Shown here piece by piece: positions 34,863 to 44,918 of a stretch of 64,000 nucleotides of DNA (the first letter of the stretch is position 1; each line of letters begins with the position of its first letter). The translations under genes and the position numbers were made by a program. The stretch lies in the NCBI RefSeq assembly GCF_000182925.2, contig NC_026502.1, forward strand, positions 124,001 through 188,000. Direction: 5' to 3'. The stretch comes from Neurospora crassa OR74A. Taxonomy: Eukaryota > Ascomycota > Sordariomycetes > Sordariales > Sordariaceae. The notes under the pieces are model-generated. The model had not been told where the DNA came from. It was given only the letters and a program-made list of their open reading frames with translations, and ran no database searches.

Positions 34863-37800
34863 ATGTCCCTCTTGTTCAAGGAACTAATGAAAAATAGGTG
34901 GGATAGCTCAGACCCCGAGAGGGCACCACCGCCGCTTCCACTCAACCCTCAGTCTCCCGGTGTCTCTAGAGCTGGCACCTCGAGTGCGATCCAGTCTGCC
35001 CACGCTGCCTTGCAGGAAAAGGCCCGTGAGAGTGCTAACCTGATACCACACATCCCCAAGCGCGCCGCTGGTGACCCTTCTCCAGAGAGGACAGAGAGGC
35101 CCCCTTTGCGCAACACGGCTACGGCTGCGTCACATCGCCGTCTAAACTCCCTTCAGAACAGCACTGTCAAGGATATTAGTTTGATGCTTGAGAGTGGGTA
35201 CGTCTCCAATACATCAGCCTCACGATCACCAGAGAAGCACGAGTTTAAGCACGATTTGAAGCACGACTTCAAATTCGATAGCAAACTTGACACCAAGTTT
35301 GACAAGTACGAAAAGCACGAAAACAACAAACACGATAAGTACGAGAGCAAGTACGAGAGCATATACGAGAGGCCATCCACCCCTACGAGGAGTCGTGAGA
35401 ACCACGTCGAATTCAAGGACGAAAAGGAAGACACCCTAAAACCCGCCCCCACCATGGGTTCACCACGAACGGGTCCTAGTTTGACCCCCGGCAGCATCCT
35501 CCGCCAAGCCAACAGCACCAGCAACATGCGGCGACCACATCAGAGCATCCTCGGCGAGAACACTCCTCCTCAGTCGGCCACCATGCTCGCCCTTCAGAAC
35601 ATGAGTAGTGCCAGCAACCTCGGAACGTCGTCGTCGGTCAGGGACTCGGATCCCCTCGCTAACATCACTAACGGCTCCAGCGGAGTGACCAAGACGACTG
35701 TAACACCCCTAGGCCTCGAGGCCCTGTCGAACCAGCTCATCACCCTTACCAACATTGCTTCGGCTCTTCAACGAGAAATGTCGGCGCTTAGCAGGCGCAG
35801 CAGAGATAATGCTACAGACTTGCTCAGCTTGAAAGAGGCCACCAATCAGCGCGATGAGGACATTCGCAGGAGTTTGCGAGAGTTGATCACCGAGGCCAAG
35901 TCGAGGGCCGCGCAGAGGGAAGCGTACGGTGGGGGTCCGCCATCGCCTACGTCGCTAAAGTCGCGACCGTTCTCCCTGCCGCGAATACCTTCGCCACATA
36001 GCTTTGGACCGTCGCTTGATCGAGAGTCGCTATTAAGCACACCCTCACTTGTGGCCGACACATCGTCAATTGCTCTTCTAGAAAAGATCCTTCGCGACAT
36101 GGGAACGAAAGAGGGCCAAGAATCGCTTCTTTCGAGACTTAACGAACTCGCCCGTCAGCTTTCCGGCTTTTCCACGTCTGAAAAGCTAGAGGAGATCATC
36201 CGTTTGGTCAAAGCCAATCAGCAACATGCTCTAGTGCCAGCTACTGGCGGAGCAGGGAGAGGTGGTGGTGGCGGCGGCGGCGGCGGCGGTCGCAACAAGG
36301 CCTGGAGCTTTAGCGAAGACGAAGACGGCCGAAACTCGCGCGTAGGCCGATTCCTCGAAGAATCTGGAAATTCACCAACTCAAACCCAAAGCTCCCGTGC
36401 CACCGATTCCATGAATGATGAAATCCTCTCCGCCCTGCGCATAGTCAAGGATCACCTGGCCCAAGGCGGCAGCCTTACCAGCGACGTCAAGTCTCTCGTC
36501 AAGGAACTGCGCGGCGAGGTCCTCGACATGGGCCAAGAAATCGGTCGCCGACTTAACGAAGTCTCCTCCAAGTCCCCTCAAACCCTCCCTGTAGACAATT
36601 CTACAAAGGAAGCCATGAACAAAATTGTGTCAGATGGCCTGGAGGAAATGCGCCAGAACATGGTCAACATCGTGCACGAACACCGCAAGAAGGCGCAAGA
36701 GACAGTCGCGGCAGCGCCTCGAATCGACTCCATGATCGATTACAGGGAGATCTACAATAGCATGCGTGCTGCCCTCAAGGATTCACAAGCCAATAAGCCG
36801 CGCGTGCAGGAGCTTCGTAGGGAGGACGTTGTACAAGCAGTGCAAGATGCTTTCGAAAAGTACAAGCCTGAAATTGAGATCCAGCAGATCGGATTGGAAA
36901 GGCACGAGGTGCTGGACTGTTTGAAGGAGGGGCTAGGAATGTATCTGCCAAAGGAGACGGCTTCCAAGCAAGACGTGTTTGCTGCCATCAACGAAGGGTT
37001 CAGCAAGTTTGAGACGGTCTCCCGGGACGATGTCCTCGAATCTGTCAGGGAATGTCTGGACGAGTTCGACTTCCCTGTGACTCCCCAGCTTTCGAAAGAC
37101 GACATTATGAGTGCGGTCAAGGATGGTTTGAGCGACCTCCCCAAGCCCCTGAAGCGTCAAGAGGTGGTGAATGCCATGGATGAGAGCCTCAACAAGTTCG
37201 ACTTCACTGTTGACATGGCCGAAGCCGTGCAAGATGGTGTACGGTCTCTGGATCTGCCAAAGGACATGCAAACCGCCGTCACCAAAGCGCTGGAGACATT
37301 CGACTTTTCCTCTGCCGGCCCATCAAGCGAAGACATGATCGATGCTGTCCAGGAAGCTATCGAAACCATGGATCTTCCCTGTGATGTCACACGCGCCGTC
37401 GTCAAAGCATTGCAAACCCCCGAGTTCGCACAGCATATCGCTTCTTACCTCCCCCGCCCCGATCTGTCGCGTGTCGACCTTGCTGATGCCGTCCGCGAAG
37501 GATTTGATGCGCTTGATATTTCAGGAGATGTCGCCCGCGCTGTCAAAGAAAGTCTAAAAGAACTAGACCTCTCCGATCTCTCCGGCTCACATTCCAAAGC
37601 TCTCGTCCGCCACGGCACCACGCCTCCTTCCATCCTGAAGCCCGAAACTGAAGAAATCATTGAGCGACTGTACGAAATCCGTGATTCGCTAAGAGATGAG
37701 TTCCGCGCCTTCTCAGAAAAAAGCAAACCCACCTCCCGTGGTGGTGACGCTGAGCGGACTACACCTGGTATTACCATGGACGATTTCGAGAAACTGAGGC

Positions 37801-40800
37801 ATGACATCGAAGCGTACGTCGACCGCGCCCGCACCGACGGCAACTCCGACGATTTGATCCCGCACATGACTGAAACATTGGAGAGATTTAGGGAGGAAGT
37901 GGCGGAGTTGGTCAAGAAGGCTTCTCGGAGCACCAACGATCTGCTAAGGGAGGAACTTGAATCACTCCGCGACGTCGTCAACGGCACCTTGGTCCCCGTA
38001 ACGCCACTCGCGCAGCCCGGCAGCAATGCCGAGATTCTCGAGGCCATTGGTGCTATTCGTAAGGAGATGAATACCACCTCTCAGCACACCGGTGAGGCGG
38101 CGGAAACGAAAATCCTCCAAGCTCTGCAAGAGGGACTCGGCGATTTGAAAAAGAGTATTGACAAGCTCTCTAACAAAGCCGGTGACCTCTCGGCTAATGA
38201 CGAGATTCTGGATGCGCTCAAGGAGGGCCTGAAGGGCGTCAGAGCTGATCTCGAAGAGCTTAGAGCAGGAGGCGGGTTTGATGACGAATTCGCGCTGACG
38301 CCCTTTAGCAAGGATGGTGATCAACCTTCGAAGCAGCTTGGCCATGGAAGCGTCGAGGAGATTAGAAGTCTTCATGCTATGGTTGATAAGCTAGGGAAGA
38401 AGGTCGAGGCTATGGAAAGGGGTGCTGGCCCGTCAAAGGCTGCGGCGGGTGCCAGAACTGCTACATCCAAGTCTGAGCTAGGCGACGTCGAGGCCTTGCT
38501 AAGGAAGCTGATCGATTCCGTCGCCTCTCTTGCTGCCCGCGAACAAAAGCAGCAGAAGATCAACCTGTCACCCCTCGAAGAAACCATTCGCTCCCTCCAG
38601 ACTTCCGTTGACACCGCGATTGGGGGTCTGAGAAAGTCCATTGATGAGTGGACCAAGGCAAGATCGTCATCAGCCGCGCCTAAGCAGCCCGAGCCTGAGC
38701 TGCTTCCCACCAGCGACCCTACCGATCCGGCTACGAAAGAAGATGTCCAGGCAATTGAGACCATTCTAAGGAATACCAAGGACAGCTTGGACGATTTCGT
38801 GAGCGCCCAGGGACTGCAGAGGGAGCTAGTCAGGAAAGAGCATGTGGATGCACTTGAAGTCTTGTTGGTAGAGACAAAGTCGAACTTGGGAGATTTGTCG
38901 AAGCAAGTGGAAGGTGTGTCTAGGAAGGAGGATGTTTCCGCTCTCGAGTCGCTCATCGCCAAGATGACGATTGCCTTCGACGAAATGAGGACCCGCGACG
39001 AGAAAGAAGACTCCAACAAGCTCACCAAAGCTGATCTCGAGGCTGTTGAGACTGTTTGTCTCGAAGTCAAGTCCCTCGTTTCATCGAGACCCGCCACCAC
39101 TGATGCCACCACCGACTCTCCGACAGCCACAGCCAGCCGCCCCGACATGGACAGCAACTTCAAGACCCTGACTGAGAAGCTTGAAGCTCAAGCCGAGGCT
39201 ACTACAAAGGCAAACGGCGACATCACCGACCGCGTGTCCGAAGTCAAATCCCTCCTCGAAGAGTTTCATGAAGTCATCAAAGCTAAACTCACTGATGGAG
39301 CCAAGGGGGTGGATTCTATTCACAAGGTTCTGGCTCCAATGAGCGAAATTGTCAAGAAGAACGCGACGCTGCAGGATGAGCTCATGGAATTGTGGGGTGG
39401 CATGAAGGAGGGTTTCGAGGAAGGTCGCACGACTATCAATAAGGCGAAGACTGACATTGAGACCAAGATCGAGGAGCTTCAGAAGGCGCAGATCTACGAG
39501 ATCAAGGAGACCGTTGCGACAAAGGGCCAAATGGAGGAGCTCAAGACTGCGCTGGAGCCTCTCAGCGGTACGGTCACGGAGGCTGTGGAAAAGATGGAAG
39601 TCAGCTCAAAGACTGTTTTCGAAAGGGTGGATGAGCTGGTGTGCAAGGCCGATGAGAATCATCTCGATATCAAGGCTGAGCATGCCCTTACCCGAGAGCA
39701 GGTGCAGGAGATGACTGGCAAGTTGGACGGCTTGCAGAGTCTTGTTGCCGAGCATCAGCCTAAGGTCGCCGAGAATCTCCAGGAGGTTCTTGCCCTTGTT
39801 GGTCAGCATTTTGAGCATTCCAAGACGACAACGGAGGGTCTGCAGACCAAGGTCATCAACGCCATGCCCACTGTCAACGAGAAGCTCGAAAAGCTCGTTG
39901 GTCATACCGGCGAAGCGGAGAAGGCTTTCGCTCATCTCGAAGATGTCCACAAACAAGTCAAGAATACCTCCGCCGAGCTCGCTGAGTTCATCGCCGCCCA
40001 AACTCAACGCGCCGTCGAAGAGGATGAGAACAAGAAGAAGATACTGCAAGAGACCACAATTGCTCTTGAGCGCCAGCTGGCTGAAAAGGAAGCAATCGAA
40101 GCTCGTTTGGCTGAGCTCAAAGAGGAGGAAGCCCGCGTTAAGGAGAGCATTAATGTTACTTTGCGTGAGGAGCAGGATCAGCTCAAGTCCCAGTTCTTGG
40201 AAAACCTCCAACATGAACAAGCACGTCTGAAGCAGATGAATGAGTCTCTAAAGCAGGAACAGGAAGAGCTCAAGTCTACGTTCTTGGCCAACTTGGCTGA
40301 GGAGGAGCATCGCCTCAAGACGCTCAATGAGTCCCTAAGAAAAGAGCACGAGGAAGCCAAGGCGGTGTTCATGGCCGGTCTCAAGGAGGAGGAGACGAGG
40401 CTGAAGGAACTCAATGCTTCTCTCAAGGAAGAGCACGAGACCTTGAAGAAGACGTTCACAATTAATCTTGAAGAGGAACGCGACCGCTTGATGGAAATCA
40501 ACGTCGCCCTCAAAGAAGAACAAGACACCATGAAGAAGACCTTTGCTGCTAACCTCCGCGATGAGCGCGACCGTCTGATCGAGCTCAATTCCGCCCTCAA
40601 AGCCGAGCACGAGTCGCTCAAGCGGAGCTTCCTTGCCGTTTTGAAGGACGAAGAAGCCCGTCTGAAGGAGTCGAACGATGCTTTGCGAGAAGAGCAGCAA
40701 GCTCTCAAGGATAAGTTCCTCAAGAATTTGCGCGAGGAGGAGTCTTTGCTCAAGGAAGTCAACGAAGGTCTGAGGCAAGAGCAGAAAGAACTTAGGAGCT

Positions 40801-42314
40801 CTTTCCTTGCCGCTTTCAAGGAGGAAGAGAGGCGTCTCAAGGAGATCAACGCCAGCCTGCGGGAAGAGCAAGAGGAAATGAAGGCGATCTTCCGTGAAGA
40901 GCAGGAGAAGCTGAAGGTGGATCTGCTCGCTAACCTGATGGAGGAGGAGTGTCGCCTTAAAGAACGCAACGAGGCACTGCGCAAGGAGCATGACAAACTT
41001 AAGGAGCAGTTTTTGGCTGATCTGAGGGCTGAGCAGCAGGGTATCAAGCACAACCTTGTTGAGCTTCGCGGAGAGCAAGAGGAGCTGGTGCGCAAGAAAT
41101 CCAGACTCACGGCGGACTTGTCCTCGCTCGACACTGCCCTCCGCCTCCGAAGAGAAGAGCTCCACGAGATGGAAACCCGCGCCGAGACACTCGAGCGCCG
41201 TATCCTCGAGGGAGTCATGGATCATTCACGCTTACTTCTCATGGCCAAAGGCAAGCGCTTCACCACGGGCGTCGGTCGGGAGTCAATGAATCGCAAGCGC
41301 GTTCCCTCGCAAATGTCCACCCGCGCTCCCAGCGTCGTTTCACGCATGGAGTCAAGACAGCCCACGTCGGCACTCAACATGGCTGCTATCAACGCCAAGA
41401 CCAGAACCCCTAAGATGGGCACGGGTGCGGGATCGTCGGCGTCTAACAGACGGATTCTGTCTCTGAGTCAAATGGTCAGCGGAGCTCTGCCGGGCGGCAG
41501 CATCAAGCGCAGCAATAGCGTTAGGAACGGGGCTGGTGGTGGTGGTGTCGCGGCGGTCAAGGCGGCGGTAGCTGCTCATCATGGTGATGACGGTACTTCC
41601 GGGACTTCGACACCTAAGGCTAAAGAACGGAAGGGAAGCTGGGCGACGACGAGTTCCAAGTCCACGGCGAAGGGGTATGGTGGTCTATCGAAACAGCATA
41701 GAGATTTCTCCCTGAAGGACACGGATGATGAGGACGAGGAGGGGTATGACACCGCTACTCCACCAGTTGATGTGCGCTCCGGGTCAGATGAGGACATGGT
41801 TCACGTCGACGACGACGCGCGCACTGAGTCCTCTTCCCGCTACGGCGGCGACGAAGACCACAACGAAACCGAAACCGAAACTGAGGCGGACGAAACAGCC
41901 ACTCTACGTCGCTCCTCCCATGGTACGACGGTCATCACTTCCTCTTCCCGCTCCGGCCCTCGTTCGGCTCGATCCGGCCGCTCAAATGGCAGTCGGGATG
42001 ACGACGGAGAAAGCCAGTACAGCCAGGACCACGATCAAGATGAAGGAGACGACAACTACTCGGACTACGAAACAGGCGACGATAGTGAAGACGACTGGAC
42101 CGAGAGGGGTAGTGCCATTTCGGGCATGACTGGTACCACGGGCACGAGCAGGACGGGGCGCAGTAGTGTTAGCGCGCCGTCGATTGCGCCGAGTGCGTCG
42201 GTCATGAGCGTGGCGAGTTCAAAGATGTCAAAGGCTAGTAAGATGAGTAAGGATTCGGCTATTTCGGGGATTCCTAGGGCGAGTCCGAAGAAGGGGAAAA
42301 AGGCTGGAAAGTAA
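34863..42314 (+). CDS. Giant coiled-coil repeat protein, 2483 aa, single exon
   Basis: One uninterrupted frame of 2483 codons. The N-terminus MSLLFKELMKNRWDSSDPER is followed by a Pro/Ser-rich region, a Lys-Asp/His alternating patch (residues about 126-170), a coiled-coil segment, and a Gly run (about 462-477). Residues about 653-915 hold about a dozen short repeats of the type D-V-x-x-A-V-x-x-x-L-x-x-F/L (EDVVQAVQDAFEKY, DDVLESVRECLDEF, DVARAVKESLKELDL). More helical repeats follow. Residues 1767-2067 hold ten 29-residue coiled-coil repeats (nt 40161-41063), the ninth with 11 extra residues. The tail is acidic and Ser/Gly-rich and ends PRASPKKGKKAGK. There is no ATPase or membrane motif. A tether or cortical scaffold role, as for leashin or Uso1-like proteins, is only a guess. 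Aspergillus relatives are, I believe, labelled chromosome segregation ATPase family, without catalytic evidence. Confidence 0.93.
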   Translation: MSLLFKELMKNRWDSSDPERAPPPLPLNPQSPGVSRAGTSSAIQSAHAALQEKARESANLIPHIPKRAAGDPSPERTERPPLRNTATAASHRRLNSLQNSTVKDISLMLESGYVSNTSASRSPEKHEFKHDLKHDFKFDSKLDTKFDKYEKHENNKHDKYESKYESIYERPSTPTRSRENHVEFKDEKEDTLKPAPTMGSPRTGPSLTPGSILRQANSTSNMRRPHQSILGENTPPQSATMLALQNMSSASNLGTSSSVRDSDPLANITNGSSGVTKTTVTPLGLEALSNQLITLTNIASALQREMSALSRRSRDNATDLLSLKEATNQRDEDIRRSLRELITEAKSRAAQREAYGGGPPSPTSLKSRPFSLPRIPSPHSFGPSLDRESLLSTPSLVADTSSIALLEKILRDMGTKEGQESLLSRLNELARQLSGFSTSEKLEEIIRLVKANQQHALVPATGGAGRGGGGGGGGGGRNKAWSFSEDEDGRNSRVGRFLEESGNSPTQTQSSRATDSMNDEILSALRIVKDHLAQGGSLTSDVKSLVKELRGEVLDMGQEIGRRLNEVSSKSPQTLPVDNSTKEAMNKIVSDGLEEMRQNMVNIVHEHRKKAQETVAAAPRIDSMIDYREIYNSMRAALKDSQANKPRVQELRREDVVQAVQDAFEKYKPEIEIQQIGLERHEVLDCLKEGLGMYLPKETASKQDVFAAINEGFSKFETVSRDDVLESVRECLDEFDFPVTPQLSKDDIMSAVKDGLSDLPKPLKRQEVVNAMDESLNKFDFTVDMAEAVQDGVRSLDLPKDMQTAVTKALETFDFSSAGPSSEDMIDAVQEAIETMDLPCDVTRAVVKALQTPEFAQHIASYLPRPDLSRVDLADAVREGFDALDISGDVARAVKESLKELDLSDLSGSHSKALVRHGTTPPSILKPETEEIIERLYEIRDSLRDEFRAFSEKSKPTSRGGDAERTTPGITMDDFEKLRHDIEAYVDRARTDGNSDDLIPHMTETLERFREEVAELVKKASRSTNDLLREELESLRDVVNGTLVPVTPLAQPGSNAEILEAIGAIRKEMNTTSQHTGEAAETKILQALQEGLGDLKKSIDKLSNKAGDLSANDEILDALKEGLKGVRADLEELRAGGGFDDEFALTPFSKDGDQPSKQLGHGSVEEIRSLHAMVDKLGKKVEAMERGAGPSKAAAGARTATSKSELGDVEALLRKLIDSVASLAAREQKQQKINLSPLEETIRSLQTSVDTAIGGLRKSIDEWTKARSSSAAPKQPEPELLPTSDPTDPATKEDVQAIETILRNTKDSLDDFVSAQGLQRELVRKEHVDALEVLLVETKSNLGDLSKQVEGVSRKEDVSALESLIAKMTIAFDEMRTRDEKEDSNKLTKADLEAVETVCLEVKSLVSSRPATTDATTDSPTATASRPDMDSNFKTLTEKLEAQAEATTKANGDITDRVSEVKSLLEEFHEVIKAKLTDGAKGVDSIHKVLAPMSEIVKKNATLQDELMELWGGMKEGFEEGRTTINKAKTDIETKIEELQKAQIYEIKETVATKGQMEELKTALEPLSGTVTEAVEKMEVSSKTVFERVDELVCKADENHLDIKAEHALTREQVQEMTGKLDGLQSLVAEHQPKVAENLQEVLALVGQHFEHSKTTTEGLQTKVINAMPTVNEKLEKLVGHTGEAEKAFAHLEDVHKQVKNTSAELAEFIAAQTQRAVEEDENKKKILQETTIALERQLAEKEAIEARLAELKEEEARVKESINVTLREEQDQLKSQFLENLQHEQARLKQMNESLKQEQEELKSTFLANLAEEEHRLKTLNESLRKEHEEAKAVFMAGLKEEETRLKELNASLKEEHETLKKTFTINLEEERDRLMEINVALKEEQDTMKKTFAANLRDERDRLIELNSALKAEHESLKRSFLAVLKDEEARLKESNDALREEQQALKDKFLKNLREEESLLKEVNEGLRQEQKELRSSFLAAFKEEERRLKEINASLREEQEEMKAIFREEQEKLKVDLLANLMEEECRLKERNEALRKEHDKLKEQFLADLRAEQQGIKHNLVELRGEQEELVRKKSRLTADLSSLDTALRLRREELHEMETRAETLERRILEGVMDHSRLLLMAKGKRFTTGVGRESMNRKRVPSQMSTRAPSVVSRMESRQPTSALNMAAINAKTRTPKMGTGAGSSASNRRILSLSQMVSGALPGGSIKRSNSVRNGAGGGGVAAVKAAVAAHHGDDGTSGTSTPKAKERKGSWATTSSKSTAKGYGGLSKQHRDFSLKDTDDEDEEGYDTATPPVDVRSGSDEDMVHVDDDARTESSSRYGGDEDHNETETETEADETATLRRSSHGTTVITSSSRSGPRSARSGRSNGSRDDDGESQYSQDHDQDEGDDNYSDYETGDDSEDDWTERGSAISGMTGTTGTSRTGRSSVSAPSIAPSASVMSVASSKMSKASKMSKDSAISGIPRASPKKGKKAGK
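40161..41063 (+). repeat. Ten tandem 87-bp units (29-residue coiled-coil repeat)
   Basis: Unit starts fall at 40161, 40248, 40335, 40422, 40509, 40596, 40683, 40770, 40857 and 40977. The consensus is L-R/K-x-E-H/Q-x-x-L-K-x-x-F-L-x-x-L-x-E-E-x-x-R-L-K-x-x-N-x-x. The ninth unit is 120 bp (11 extra residues). DNA identity between units is modest while the protein pattern is strict. Confidence 0.93.
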
Positions 42315-44918
42315 GGTGGGGAGGGTGAAGGGTGAAGGATGAAGATGGATGGATGGTTGGGTCATGATACCTGCTTGGCTTTCGTTTTGCTTGTTTTATT
42401 ATTTTGTTCGGATAACATATTTGTACGGTTACGTCTATGGGTGGCTTTTTCCGGTCCGGTTGGTATTGGTTGCTATGATGGCTTGATGCTTGGTTGCTTG
42501 TATTTTGTGCGATTACCCCTTTAGAACGGCAAAGCAATGGATGATGGATGATAGTATGATGGCAATGGGGTTCGTTACGGGAATTCACCAGGCTACGTGT
42601 CAAATTAATTGTTGCTTTTACTTTGCTAATCTTGGCTGGTGACTAGGTGACTTTTTGCTCGCCTGGTAGAGATGAACTATGCTTGCTTGCTCGTGTCCCG
42701 TGCCGTGTATGCTGCAGTGTCCTTGAATGATTTTGTAGAGGTAGATCTGGTCTATTCATCCCCGCACTCTCATCAACTGTGACTCTGAACCAAATAAATC
42801 GACATCTCCAGTCACGCAAAAGGCATGTATAATGCCTGCTTGCGTCTAGGTATGCAGTACAATCCCGGATCCAGAATCAGCATCAGTATCTGGGCGCAGT
42901 ACCGAAGCAGTACCGAAGCAGCCGAGTGGTATGTACCTAGTGAAGTTCGAAGATTACGACGCGAACATTGAACAGTTGGTTATTTGATTTCGATTTGGCC
43001 ACGGCTTGCTATGGCTAGAGGTACCTCCATGTAGAGGTAGGCACATTGGATGCAAGGCTGGTACAAAACTGGGATATGCCATGTACTAGTACCGTACCTA
43101 CCTCTAACATGGAAGCCTGTCGGCTGCAGTACCTGAAGCCGGAGTGTTCGTTCCTTCAGGCACACTGTTCATGCACATATGTCTACCTACGTAAGGTAGT
43201 GCACTGGTATCGAAAAAGTTTTTTCTAATAGTATCTGTCTGCGTACCTATGCATGAGGACTCACTGAGCCCTATTGCCCCCGACCGACTGGAGGCCCGAG
43301 TATTAGGTAGGTAGCTTCGTCCGTCCGACAGGGTGCAGTACCCCCCTTAGATGTAGGCGTGCATTGAGATGATTGGACCGTGCAGCGACCCGTTTGGTGT
43401 GCACCGGCAGATCTGGACGCCAAAACACGACTCGGACACTCGACGATTTGGTCCCCTTTGCACTTTTTTGTGAGAAAAACAAAAAGATCAGGGGATGAGC
43501 CGTGGCAAAGAGGTCTTGATAGTATCCTTCTTTTTTTTTTCCTTTTTTTTTTCGGTCGGAATGCAAAACCTATCCTTTTTTGAGCTACTTATGTTCAATC
43601 AGTCAAGTGCACGCACGGATCTTGCAGTGCCACGGCCCATTTCTTTGGTGTTTAGTCCACCTACTTGATATTATTATTCGGTCTTACACAAATCCATCCT
43701 TCCCCCCTTAGGTTGTTCAATCTTCGTGTGTTCGTATAAGGCCGTCTCTCTTGTCGCCATGTGACATGTCATAAGATCTGATAAGTCATAGGGGTTCTGC
43801 TTGAGAAAAAAAAAAAGAAAAAAAAACAAAGAGGGAAGGGGGGACTGGAGCGGGGAAAGAAGAAAAGGACAATTTGAGCAAGACCAACTGTTAGCGTAGA
43901 GGGGTTGCGCTTCAGGGCATCTTTCAAGTTTCTACCGGCCAGGTGGCTGCATACCTCTAGTCGTAGTTATCTAATCCCTCCGTATTCGGCGGTAAACATA
44001 GACCTCGGCTCCGGTTTTTCTTGCACCCTTTTTTTTTTTTCCCCTCCTCCTGGCATCTCTCTCTGATCAGTCATCAAGCAGAGATTTCAGAATTAAATGC
44101 AAATTCTAGCATTGCAGGTGCGTCCAAGGGTGGGCTTCGGAACACACGACTGTCCGAGAAGCAATTCTAGTGTACGAACATGAGGTAGGATATTGATAAC
44201 TTTTTCGGGTACCTCTACCTGCGTTGAGGCTATTTCTATACGTGCCCGTATTCAGTGTAGCAAGTTGGAAACGGCGGATCACAAAAGTCAATTGTCTATT
44301 ATGTCTCCGGACGTGGCCCCATGGCAGTAGCTCAGAAGACTCGTTGTCCGATGGTTGACGCTCGAAGCTGCTCAAAATTTCATCAACCATCGCTCCTTCC
44401 GATGAGCGCTGAACTGTTTGGAAGGTACCATCCGACCTTGCCTCCGACTGTTCTTGAGCCGATGTAGTGCATGAAGTCCATGCCCATGAGCACGTATGAA
44501 TAGAGGCATTGCAGAGATCATGGAAAGCTCTGTCCAACTTCCAAGGAATCGCTCAGTTAAGTACCATGCAATGCAAAGGCGAGAAAGAACAGTCATACCT
44601 GTCTTCAACTATGACTAGTAGGCAACGTGCATCCAAGGACTGATTACAGACGTGTTTTGTTTTTCCCTTTCTCTCTAAATTTCTTGTAAAAGAACGGACT
44701 CCCCCTGCTCCCTTCCAAGATCCAAGGTACTCGTCAACTCATCGTCTCTCCTCTCACTCCATTAGTTCACTTTCAGAGTCAACTCTCCGCACCCATCTTC
44801 CAACTCCAACATTTTCGAACTCAACATCGAAGTCTTTACACCAATCTTCCAACTCCAACAACTCGACATCGCAAATTCCAAAAACCTTTTTCAAATCACA
44901 TCCATCTCTCTTTCCACA
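42315..44918. other. Intergenic, no supported gene
   Basis: Contains repeated TAGGTAGGTA/TACCTACCTC words (about 43,098 and 43,305), A/T homopolymers (43,520-43,552, 43,806-43,828, 44,028-44,041), and a tandem duplication of about 17 bases (ATCTTCCAACTCCAACA, near 44,794 and 44,842) just before the next gene. Short frames on either strand lack support. Confidence 0.55.

Noticed and set aside
40161-41063. Tandem 87-bp units considered as a satellite or CRISPR-like array
   Set aside because: The units are in one continuous reading frame with protein-level conservation and no spacers.
39606-41225. Long minus-strand Leu/Ser-rich ORFs
   Set aside because: Antisense shadows of the coiled-coil repeats.
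34863-42314. Identification of the giant protein as leashin or an SMC ATPase
   Set aside because: No Walker motifs and no specific leashin signature recognisable; only general coiled-coil similarity.
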